Assembly (NCBI GenBank): GCA_002102555.1
Contig: MCFL01000039.1
Span: forward strand, 167,705-231,704
Reading direction: 5' to 3'
From: Catenaria anguillulae PL171
Lineage: Eukaryota > Blastocladiomycota > Blastocladiomycetes > Blastocladiales > Catenariaceae
DNA: 64,000 bases
Positions 44,854 to 54,866 of the stretch are shown piece after piece. Numbering within the stretch: the stretch's first letter is position 1; every line of letters begins with the position of its first letter. Made by a program: the position numbers and the translations under genes. The notes under the pieces are model-generated. The model saw only the letters and a program-made list of their open reading frames with translations. It was not told the DNA's origin and did no database searches.

Positions 44854-47200
44854 GAACTCGACCCACACCACCGACACCCGGGCTGGCCCGCTGATCTTGC
44901 CTGCAACCGACCACCCTGTCACCCATGTCACCGTGTACCGCGACCGTGCCGAAGTGGCCCGCAAACTCGCCGCCGTCTCCATCAAGCGCACATCCCCAAC
45001 CACCATCCAGCTCCGTGGCCTGCCGCGCTCGCTTGACACAAACTCGGTGCGCGTTGAGCCGCTCACCAACAGTGCCCGTGTCCTGATTGCCGACGTGCAA
45101 GTCGCAGACCAGCTGGAACGCGTGGAAAAGAAGCCAGAGGAGGAGGCGGCGGCTGAAGACGATGCATGGCGAAAAAGAAGACCAAGGTGACTGCCGCTGA
45201 TGTGGCGGCCAAGCGTACCGAGCTCGAATCTGCGCGGATCAAGCTCAAATATCTCGTCACTACTCGCTGTATGTTCAAGACCAGCTTGGCTCATCAAGCA
45301 GTACGCCGATGCACGTGCGTCGACCGTCAAGCTGGACAGTGGCGCAGACTTGGTCAAGGACTTTGTGGCCGGGTTTGTGCCGAGCCACGAACACGTCGGC
45401 AAAGACCTGACGCTGCGCAAGGTGCAGCTGGATGAGCAAGTCAAGGATGCGGAAGCAAACGTGGCCGACCTGGACGATTGGGTGAGGTCGCACGAGTACT
45501 TGGTGCAGAGGAAGGATGATGAGGCAGAGTATGAAATGGTCATGTCTGTCTTCGTTACACTCGAGGTGCCAGAGAAAGCCAGTTCCGAGGGTGACGCAGA
45601 GTCGATTGAGACAGATTTGCTTGTCAGCTACGGTACGCTCTGTTGCTCAATCGCTGCTTTGCTAATGGTTGTACTAACTGTTAGCTCGTGAACTCGAATT
45701 AGTTGTCCCCAACGCCCGCTGGTCGCCACACTATGACCTGCGCGTCTACTCGCGCGACAATCTCGCTCACTTGACCTACAACGCCAACCTGCGTCAATGG
45801 ACGGGCGAGGACTGGACCAAGGCGCAACTCGTGCTGTCGACCGCATCGATCGCGTCTATTGGCCACGACCTGCCCAAATTCACGTCCCGCTGGGAACTCC
45901 GCGAAAAAGCACCACCGCTTCTGATGCGTAAGATGTCTCCCATGAAGCGGTCTGGAGCACCGCCACCGCCGCCGCCACCTGCACCGGGTGGTACTGTCGC
46001 GATGATGGCCGTTTGCGAGGAAGGGTTGGCCCCATTGGCTGCGAGTGCCATGGTGGCACTTCCACCGCCGGCACCCAAGCCCGTGATCAGCGCACCAAAG
46101 GCCGAGGTCCTGGCCGAGGATACCGGGTTGACGGCGGCTGCATTCAAGATTGCCATGCCGACCACGGTCCCAAGCGACAATGTTGATCATCGTGTCGCAA
46201 TTGCAGTGCTGCAGCTGCCTGTGTCGTTTGCACGCGTGGCTGTGCCCAGGCTGGCGCCGGGCAAGGTGTTTTTGGAGGGCACCGTGACCAACGAGTCGGA
46301 TTACGTGCTTGTTCCAGGAGAGGCAAGGGTTGGCATCGATGGGTCGTTTGTGGGCAAGTCGGCTCTCGACGTATGTCCATCTTCTCGTTCGTCATTGGTG
46401 TATGCGAACGCCAAGCTTACCTACCCAGTTTACTCACTTTTCCTTGGTAGTTGGTCATGCCAAAAGCCACATTCAAGCTCAACCTCGGGCTCGACCCGAC
46501 CATTGAAATCACGCTCAAACCGACCCAGAAACAAACCGAGCTTGGCAAGCCCAAACCCACGGGTGCACTGGCCCTGTTTGCCGGCAGCGGCAACGTTGCC
46601 TCGCCCTCGACCGTCCCTGCCGTTGCGGCCGTCATGACACCCGGGTGCAAAGTCGTCATGCACACGAACCGCATTGTGATTGCCAACAAGGCCGGCGGAA
46701 ATGACGGTGGCAACGCGCAGTCGGCAGCGGCACCTGCGCGGATTCGCGTGTCGGATCAGATTCCAACGGCACAGCATGCCGACATTCACATTGTGCTGGT
46801 TGATCCCGATTTGAGCAAAGGGTCAGGGGTTGCAGTGCATGTCAAGGCGAGCCGGAATGCGGCCGCGGATGAGGCGGCAACGGGTGCGGGCACGAGCGTG
46901 GCTGCTCAGGCGGCTGCGAGCGGTGGTAGCATGGGATCGCTCAAGCGTGCCAAGTCCTCGTCGGCCGCCAAGCTGCCTGCTGCTGTTGCCGCTGCATCAA
47001 TCACTGGCGGTGGACGATTGCCCGTGTTTTACAAGGACGTGGGCGAGCTCGAGTGGGACGTGGATGTGGATGCGGGCAAGTCGACCGAGATTGTGTGCAA
47101 GTATGCTCTCGTGTACCCGAAAGATTTCAAGGTGGAAGGGTTGACAAGCAAGTGAGAGTGTTGCCGTCGTTGCCAGCGGGGGTTTTGCGTTTGTTATCAG
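44830..47200 (+). repeat. Inverted repeat arm A (DUF4139 gene duplication)
   Basis: Near-identical at base level, in opposite orientation, to 54822-57195. Homology begins in the short 5' leader and fades about 50 nt after the stop codon. Introns and one 131-nt coding block differ. Confidence 0.9.
44854..47155 (+). CDS. DUF4139/DUF4140 (mucoidy inhibitor A-like) protein, copy A
   Basis: The N-terminal DUF4140 part has HPVTHVTVYRDRAEVARKLA, then LRGLPRSLDTNSVRVEPL. A coiled region follows (KTKVTAADVAAKRTELESAR, LRKVQLDEQVKDAEANVADL). The DUF4139 domain starts RWSPHYDLRVYSRDNLAHLT and YNANLRQWTGEDWTKAQLVL, with EGTVTNESDYVLVPGEARV later and YKDVGELEWDVDVDAGKSTE at the end. Introns: 45633-45684 (52 nt) and 46371-46450 (80 nt). 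Compared with copy B, one base is missing near 45166 (EDDAWRKRRPR) and another near 45290 (GGCTCATCAAG for GGCTTCATCAAG). The family occurs in bacteria and fungi with unknown biochemical role. Residues encoded by 45904-46034 (Pro/Met-rich, ending ..PPPPPPPAPGG..) differ completely from copy B. Confidence 0.85.
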
Positions 47201-47465
47201 CTTCAAAGTTGTGCACATGTATTCAGTTCTTGAGTTGTGTCCTTGACGTACATAACTCGTGCGTTGATTCTCAAGCTCAGCCGGGCTGAAACTGGTCTGT
47301 TCGTACAACTATCACCAACGCAACCCTCAGATTTACACAATGTACCGCAATATGTGTATTGTTCGGTGGAAAGAATGAACTATCCGGCCATATGAAAAGT
47401 AGTGAGAGCAAAGCTCAAACATTGGCGTTTGCAGCATTGGCGTGCGTTCTTCATCCGTGAGTGAT

Positions 47466-49041
47466 TCATCCCTTTTGAGTTGTGTGGATGTATGTGAATT
47501 GGCTGCGTTCAGGGTGCAGCATACAGTGAAAACAAAAGATAATGTCCGTCTTATTGCTCAGCATCACCTTTGGCCTGAGCTTTGGCGGAATCGCACGCAA
47601 AATCTCCAACAGCTCCGTCAAGTGGCGCTCATCCAATGCCGAGGCCTTCTCGCAAGTGACCTTGGTAAAGAGTTTCTTCACCATCTGCTCCAGGTCGTTC
47701 TTGGCCACGCCGCGGTGGGAACGGTACGTGCGGACAATGTGCTCGGCCAACGGACCGTTGACCTTGACGATTTCGTAAACGGACGCAAATCGAGCACACA
47801 CACGAAAGTAATTGCGAATCTACATGTGTGTCATTGTGAAGCGGACAGTGAGCGTGTGCGCGTGGGGCAAAAGAATGCTGGTTCGAGCAAAAGAGAACCG
47901 TACTTGGTTAATGGACACGCTTGCGATTGCACTGTCAAACACTGTCATCAAGGTCTCCCACTTGAATGTACAGTTCTTGTGGCAATGCGCCGTGATAGCT
48001 GACCAACCACGCTCGATGGCTGTGCATATAAGTAAATACATCCAGTCAGTGGCGGGGTAAAGGGTCGCTCAATTTCAAGGAAGATGTGTTAAATGAAATT
48101 GGGCGTACGATTCAGCTCTGGGTGAAACTTGGGAAGGACAAGGACAAGGTGGCCATATTTTCGAATCAGTTCGGCGAGTCGGCACTCTTAAGCTTGAAAG
48201 TCAGGCTGAGAATCAAGCATGCGGCGACAGCAGCAATCAATTCGGGAGTATCGCTCGGGATCTTTTTCAAACGCCCCTCGACATTGGGCACAAACTCCAA
48301 TCAGGTTGTTCTTGACAAGCCGATACACGTTGCGGTTGCGCTCTTCCAACACACGCTGCATCCCTGTGGGAATGACCATGTCAGCACGAGTAGATGACAA
48401 TGAAAGCTCAGTGAATGAAGTCGAAACGAACCTTTGGGCACCCTTTTCCCATTCTCAACCACCCACATCGGCTGAATCACCTTCACACCTGCCTTGTTCA
48501 CAAACCAAACATCTCGCAATTTTTTTTTTCCCCACCAGTACCCTTGTTCATGCTGGTACATAGGGTACGTGTCTCACCAGCGCCATAGAGGGAGTTGAGT
48601 GCAACAGCGGTGTTTTCGGGTACAACCGAGTCGTACTTGTACGACTTGCGCTCGGGGTCCATGAGCTGGGTATCGACATCGTAGAATGACAGTCTGTGGA
48701 ATCGGAGGAATAAGAATGAACATGGGAATGGAATGGAAGCAACGTAAGCATGAAACAAGTTTACCTTTTCCTCTTTGGTCACCGGCATACGTGCCGGAGG
48801 AGTTGTGTGGCGATCCACGAGGTGAACCATGATGGTCCATGAGCTTTCCGTGAAACGAGTTGGCCGCCAAATCAACCAGAAATGCATTTGTCTGCGCAGT
48901 CCGATTCCCGACATCTATTATAATTTTGGGCTCAGCCTTTGCGATTTCCGAGTTGAAATGGGTCACCTCCTCGGGGCAGGGAGTACTGACTTGAGAGACG
49001 ATCGATTCGACGGCTGGCGCATCAAAAGCACCGGGTAGCAC
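47466..49041 (-). CDS. DDE-superfamily transposase with spliceosomal introns
   Basis: Exons join in frame over GT..AG introns. KYDSVVPENTAVALNSLYGA is followed by DVWFVNKAGVKVIQPMWVVE, then VPKG+MQRVLEERNRNVYRLV. Next come CAQCRGAFEKDPERYSRIDC and CCRRMLDSQPDF, then LPKFHPELN+PIERGWSAITA, SINQ+IRNYFRVCARFAS and VRTYRSHRGV. VPKGMxxVLEER, CxxC..DCC..R.L..QPDF, LPKFHxELNPIE and ..YKSHR are hallmarks of a widespread fungal DDE endonuclease family related to Tc1/mariner. The Asp in KYDS and Glu in NPIE would be catalytic. One stop (near 48187, after QPDFQA) is likely an indel. Upstream of 48693 exon structure is unclear. No terminal inverted repeats found. It may be a mobile copy or a domesticated gene. 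Confidence 0.72.
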
Positions 49042-49966
49042 GACATCAAGTTGAAGTCTTGAGCGAGTTACTGGGCGTCATGCAAGCCGGCATAGCCCTG
49101 TTGACCATCCTGGTACGAGTTGGCAACAGGCGATGTGTAATCGTACCCGCCAGCGCTGGTTGATCGGAGACGCCCATTGGGTCCAGCAGGTTGGGCGATG
49201 CAAGGGGCAAGTCAACGTTGGACCCAGCGTCTGAGTGGCTGGCGGCGGAGCTGGAGGGCAAGCGGGAGGCAGATGGGGCAGCAGTGGAGTGGGTGAGCGG
49301 CACAGCGGCGGCCGAGTGGACGAGGGGCGGAGTGGCCTCTGGGCGGGTTAGAGGAACCTGGGCATCGTAACGGTTGCGGTCTGCATAATGGTTTGCCTTG
49401 AATTGCTCATGGTGGCGATTGGCGGAATATGTGTCGGATTGCGATTGGGTTGGCGAGTCATTGCCCATAGCCCTGAGTTGATCGCGGTGTTGTTCGGCTT
49501 AGATGCGACCGTGGTGGATTCCTCGATCATCACGCTATGTACAAGACTGGGCCATTTGTTGATCACTTCACGTGTGTGACGATGATGCCAAGGTTTTGGC
49601 TGCGGCAACAGTTGCCTTGCTGGTTGAAGTTGGCATCCTGCAGTCGGAATACAAGGACGAAGTGTTGCACTTGGTCACCCTATTACAGCCTTGGCAGGAT
49701 AGAGAAGAAATAAACGGCTTACATTTGTGAGAGTATTGCAAACGACAAGTAAACATGAGATGTCAAAGCATCGGGGACGACAAAAAGTGGTGAATCCGAA
49801 ACCAATGCCATAATGCAAAAGGGAATGTGCAGCGGCGACGGAATGCAATCAAAAGCACTAAAAAAAAAATCAATCTGAAAAGGACGCAAAATTGAGACGA
49901 CGTCGAGAGACATTATGGCTGAACGACACAGGTGCCACGGACAAGCACATAGCCTTTGCGCGCTGC
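49042..49966. other. Unassigned region between the transposase and VAP genes
   Basis: About 925 nt. A minus-strand frame (49046-49468) rich in Ser, Ala, Pro and Thr might be an N-terminal exon of the transposase gene, but I could not join it by a clean splice. The plus strand has a hydrophobic frame (49388-49579) that I take as chance. Nothing else recognised. Confidence 0.3.
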
Positions 49967-51449
49967 TCACCCGCTACGCATGAGCAGTCCAATCACCATT
50001 CCCACAACCCCCATGATGGCCACCACCAACCACCCTTGCATCCCGGACAACATTCCTCCTTGAGCCCCCAAATACTGGCCGTCCGGCCCATACCTTCCGC
50101 TTCTGCCATGATAAAACGATCCGGGATTACTCCCGTTGAAGTATCCCGACTCGCCGATCTCATCCTCCACAAACCCGTCCAAGGGCGGCATTGGTGGAAC
50201 GAGGCCCTGAGTATCCAACCGGCGCAGCGCTGCGCGATTGGTGGTGATTTCATCCCACGCACGCGCCAGCTGCGACTCGAGGCGAGCGATGCGAATGTGC
50301 GGCGCAATATCTGAGGGGCCCATGGGCGTCATGGTTGCCATCGAGTCCATGGAAAGCGCGGCACCGGAATCCGAGTGGTGCATGCCATGCGGCCGGTGAT
50401 GATGGTGCATGCCCTGGTGATGTGAGTTGCCGTACATGCCTGCGCCGGCGTTGCGCATGGGTGTTGGAATGCCCGCGTGTAATCCGTTGCCGTGGGGGTT
50501 GTGCGAGTAGCCGTATGGCTGTGGAGGTGGGTAGATGCCATTTGAATGCAATGGCGGCGGGGATGGGGTTGTCGAAAGGAGATTGCGCACGGAACTGGAG
50601 CGGCCGCCAGGAGACAGCAGGCTGCGTAGGCCCTTGGACGCGCGCGACATGGACGCAGAGACGTTTTGTGGTGACGTGTGCGGAATCGGGCTAGTGGCGT
50701 GGCTCATGGAGTTGTTGGTATACATGATGGGTTCTGACGGTGAGCGTTGTGGCTGGCGTGGCAGGGACATGCCCCAATCGGAGCGAGCTGGGGATGCGTA
50801 TGGAACTGAGTAGCGTGAGGCAATGAGCATGGTGGGAAGGATCTGAAGACAATCAGAGTCGGACGGTCGCGCGCACCATTGTTGTCCATGGTCCCATACT
50901 GGTTGGGTGGAGAGCTGAATGGGAAGCGAGCACGGAGCGGTGCTCGTGAATCCGCGTTGGATCCAGAACGGGCCACTATGCAAGAAAGCAGTTGGGCGAG
51001 ATTAGTCAATCATTGCGCCGATGATAAATGAGTTCAAGCGTACCAGTGCCAACAGATCCATTCCGACCTCATGTGGACGTAGCAATACCGACTCGATGAG
51101 AAACTTGTCCTTGCCGCGCATGGCGCGATCCATGTCGTGCTGCAGGCATGCCGTCACAGAGAGAATGGTGGTCGAGCCTGGGTGGACCAGTCCGGCATTG
51201 GGACGAACGACATAGTGTTTGGGCGCGGTTGTCTTGACCTTGTAGGCGGCGACCGTGTCCTTTGATGGGTTGAATAACCGGATAGTCACGGTGTCCGTGA
51301 CGTCTGCCAAGAGCAACGCGTCGAATTACTTGGCGTGGTCAGTATTGTTGTCCGTGGCACTCGAGATGATCAGGGCAACATGGCGAACACGGCGGGGATA
51401 GCATACGGGAAAAGGATAGCTCCGAGTAGGGCGAGAGCTCGAGGACCAT
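49967..51449 (-). CDS. VAP/Scs2-type MSP-domain protein with C-terminal membrane anchor
   Basis: VAP proteins tether the ER to other membranes by binding FFAT motifs. Exon 1 (51407-51449) gives MVLELSPYSELSFS. A 103-nt intron (51304-51406) leads to VTDTVTIRLFNPSKDTVAAY and the MSP signature KTTAPKHYVVRPNAG, then HPGSTTILSV and KDKFLIES. A second intron (50976-51043) follows MDLLAL. The long linker is rich in Ser, Pro, Gly and His (HHRPHGMHH). Near the end are a coiled segment (IRIARLESQLARAWDEI) and a tail anchor GWLVVAIMGVVGMVIGLLM followed by RSG. The frame just after intron 2 is uncertain and may hide an indel. The linker is much longer than in yeast Scs2 (244 residues total). Confidence 0.82.
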
Positions 51450-52523
51450 GATCGAACCGGCGCTGTATCAAGGAATCTGAAATCGGGGAGGGGCATGGAC
51501 AAGCGGAGAATGAGATCGCCACGAAATGTGATCTCAATGTGCCGAGTCGAGGGTTGTACTGATGGCCAGTTGTTCGGCGAGGACTCTCCAAGAACGACTT
51601 GGTGGTGCCTAAAGTGCAATGCACAGAGTAGCTATTGCATTTGTAAGTGTCTTGCATTCACGGATTGTGGCCGGTCGCGGCGTACGCGTGCGGCCGCTGC
51701 AGGGTTGCTCTCTTATGTTCAATGTGACACTGGCTCGTGGACCAGCCGTGGACTTGGCTTCGAAATCCGGATTCTCGACATGTCCATCGGCATGACCTTG
51801 CAGCTGCCCCCAATAGGACACGGTGGATTCGTGAGTCTTGGGGGCCAGGAACCGTTTGCCAAATTGACGGGTCCTGAAACTAGCCAAGTCCTGTCTAGAC
51901 ACATTGCTGGGTACACAGCTGAGCATGTAGAGTCTGCGCCGGTGTCCTTTGTTCATGTCGCCGCTTCCCTGTCAAACCTCACACACAAAAGCATCTTTGC
52001 AAAGACACTCGTTCCACCACGGTCCCACAATGCTCCTTACGAATGCCGACTGATGGAGCGTACGAGTCGCCAATTCAGATCGTCATCTGCTTCGGCCTTC
52101 GAGTGGCTCGAGCGAACACGAGTTGAACGTGAATGCTCCACTCCACCATTTCTGAACGGCCCCCCTCGAAGCCCTAGAATAGCCGCCGCGCACGGTTGCA
52201 GCCGGTGCCATGTAAATAGTCAGCCAAAGCAATAGCCCGAGACGTTGATCAAGCTCCAATTCCCAAATCCAATTGCTGCCTTGATTCGCTCCACCCCGCC
52301 GACTGCCAACCGCACCTGCACAGAGCAATTATCCACCCTTGTCCTCACCACGCCAAACACCATCCGCATGGGACAAAGCAGGTCAAACGGCCCACGGCCA
52401 AAAGCCTCTTGAGTCTGCCGTGCCTCATTCTACCGCTAGTGTGACATGTTTGACCAGTCCGCGCATGTCAAGGCAGTCAGCTGACCGTCGGTTTTCGGTT
52501 CGGTAGTCTGAAGAAGGCAGCGA
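51450..52523. other. Region upstream of VAP gene with an unassigned plus-strand frame
   Basis: About 1.07 kb. It includes the VAP promoter. A plus-strand frame at 51495-52235 would encode 246 residues with a Cys cluster (CLKCNAQSSYCICKC), but I recognise no domain and it could be chance in GC-rich DNA. The left end of the piggyBac-like element may also be here; no TTAA-flanked terminal repeat was found. Confidence 0.3.
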
Positions 52524-54429
52524 ATGCCGACAGCAGCCCAGAAGGACAAACTCCTCGCAAGCGTGCCGGGTAGACGATGCAACCAATTCAGCAACGAGCT
52601 CGCCAACACAGCACACCCCACGCGCAAGCGCGCGTCGCAAGCGCAGCCGAAACCAAACAAGTCGACGTCGGGCGACGAGGAGGTCGATCCACCAGAAAAG
52701 TCGCAAATCGGCGATGACCAAGTAGGTGCTGAGTGTGCCGAGTCAAGTGCGACGAGGGGGAAAATGATGGTGAGGAGGATTCAGACGATGAGGAGAATCA
52801 CTGGGACCATCAGTAGTCCGTTGGTATGTGTGTCACATCTTTCTCATCACTTCATGGCAACCCAGACTGAGCATTGACCGTTTCCAGTGGAAGCATTCCA
52901 AGGCCTTTGGGACAAGGAGAAAGCCTCCTGGCTTCGCTGGGTACCGGTATCCTCGTCGTCTCCGACACCTGGCTCGCCACCGCCTACCTCCCCACCGCCC
53001 GGCTCGCCGCCGCCTACGTCGTCAGAAAATCGCGACCCAAAATCCACCACAGGCGATGCGTCGCCAAAACCTCAACCACATCCGCATGTGTCCAATCCGT
53101 TCCCGCACACCGACCCCCCCCCCCCCCCCCTGGGCCGACGATTGATTTCGGTGACGACAAAGATCTGGCCGGCTGGCCGCCAATCCGGATCTTTCTCATG
53201 CTGCTTCACAACGCCAACGTGGGTTCGCACAGCTTCTTGGGCGACATGGTATTTGGGACGAACGGCTACGCCCAGTTGCATGATGCGCCGGATTGGAAGC
53301 CGTTAGATGAAGCAGAAGCTTGTCGGTTCATTGCGCTCATCCTGGCTATGGGTCTTGTGCAAAAGCCAGACTTGTCGGCATATTGGCTTGAAGACACCGT
53401 CGACTCGACACCCAACATTGCAAAGATCATGCCAAGGGATCGCTTTTTCCAAATTTTGCGCTGGTTGCATTTCCGGAAACCCAGGTTGCCGGGGTAAGAT
53501 GACAGAGGAGCAGAGGCGCATGCGTAAGATTGGGGTCATGATGGACCACATCAACCGAGCTTTTGCCGCAGCGTACAACACCGGTGAGCATGTTTCCGCA
53601 GACGAGATCATGGTCAAGTTCACCGGCCGCCTCGCATTTGATCAGTATTGCCGGCAAAGCCAACAAAGTGGGGCATCAAGGTGTGGGCGCTTGCGGATCC
53701 AACAACTGGTTACCTGTACTACACCAAGGTGTGCACGGGCAACGACGCCACAACCGACGAATTGGGCACCGGACTGGGTGGCGGAGCGATCTTGTCCATG
53801 ATGCAGAGTGCCACCTCCTCGGCAAAGCACACGGTGGTCTGACATTTCTTTACGTCGCCATGTCTAATTTACCGGCTCCTCGACAAGCGTACGCACATAT
53901 TCGGTACAGCGCGCACGAACCGTGTCGGGTTTCCATTGAAGATTGTCGAGTTGCCCAAGAAGGAGAAGCATGCGCGCGGCGACCATCGGGCCGCAGAGGT
54001 GGATGTGCCACTTTCTGGCGGCAGCTTGGGCCGCATCTCAGCCTTTGGGTGGTTCGACAACCAGGCCGTGTGCCTTCTTTCAAGCAAGCATGCCGCCGGC
54101 GATTTGGATTCCGTCAAGCGCTGGGACACCAAGGAAGGTGGACGGGTCCCAATTCCTGCGCCAACAGCCGTCATGGAGTACAACCGCAAGATGGGTGGCG
54201 TGGATTTGGCTGACCAACTGCGGACGTATGCATGGAGGCATTTTTGATCAGTCAAGTGGTGGAAGAGAATGTGTCATTTTTGCATCAAGCAGATGTGTAC
54301 AAATGCGTATGCGTAGTCATTTACCACGAGCTCGCCAAGTGCCTCGGCCTCAAGCAGAACGTGAGTAATGGTGACTTCATTCGTAGTCTCGTCGAGGATC
54401 TTTCAGATGCTCGGCGGAGACGCATGTAA
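52524..54429 (+). CDS. piggyBac-like transposase (DDE_Tnp_1_7), frame-disrupted
   Basis: Transposase that cuts and pastes DNA at TTAA sites. An N-terminal Ser/Lys-rich part is joined by a likely short intron (GTATGT near 52821 to TTTCCAG near 52888) to VEAFQGLWDKEKASWLRWVP and a Pro/Ser-rich linker. The catalytic part includes FLMLLHNANVGSHSFL, MPRDRFFQILRWLHF, MMDHINRAFAAAYNTG, ADEIMVKFTGRLAFDQY, KPTKWGIKVWALADPTTGYL, FGTARTNRVGFP, MEYNRKMGGVDLADQLRTY and KWWKRM near the end. Asp of ADEIMV and of GGVDLADQ match catalytic positions; the middle Asp lies where two bases appear lost near 53840. At least five frame changes occur, one at a run of 17 C. It could be an inactive relic or an intact element with sequencing errors. 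Confidence 0.82.
53114..53130 (+). repeat. 17-nt poly-C run inside the transposase frame
   Basis: Seventeen consecutive C encoding a Pro run. Frame changes at this point, consistent with miscounted homopolymer length. Confidence 0.95.
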
Positions 54430-54866
54430 CGATGTCCCATATGTACCAGCTCACAGTGTTCCACTCTGCTCAACTTGAAGTGTGTCGGGTCTGCAAAATA
54501 GGACGAGTATGACCACGAAGATTGCTTGGGATCAACATGGTCGCACGCTGGGGAATAGCAGGCCAGACAATATTGGAGCAAGGCATTTTTGACTGGGTTG
54601 ACAGGATGATGCACTCGGAGGCAACATTTACGAACGTGTTTGACGAGGGTATATGCCGAATAACCTCATTCAAATAACCCTCTCAATGTTGCGGAGGCTG
54701 ATACTGACCTCTCTTTCCCATCACGGTCCGCTCTACATTCTTTTGTGCGGACAGGCGAATACGTCATGCACAGAGTACGTCAAGATCACAACTGAAGAAG
54801 TGAATGCATTGGACACTTGAAGCTGATGACAAACGCAAACCCCCGCTGGCAACGACGGCAACACTC
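54430..54866. other. Region between the piggyBac-like gene and DUF4139 copy B
   Basis: About 440 nt. It contains the end of the transposase element and about 45 nt of 3' flank shared with copy A. No gene seen and no obvious terminal inverted repeat. Confidence 0.4.

Noticed and set aside
49388-49579. Hydrophobic 63-residue frame that looks like a membrane peptide
   Set aside because: It is antisense to a more plausible Ser/Pro-rich frame and has no homology or promoter evidence.
51495-52235. 246-codon plus-strand frame with a cysteine cluster
   Set aside because: No recognisable domain and no splice context. GC-rich DNA gives many such frames, so it was listed only as an unassigned region.
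52524-54866. TTAA target sites with terminal inverted repeats bounding the piggyBac-like element
   Set aside because: I looked on both sides and found no matching pair, so no element boundaries are claimed.
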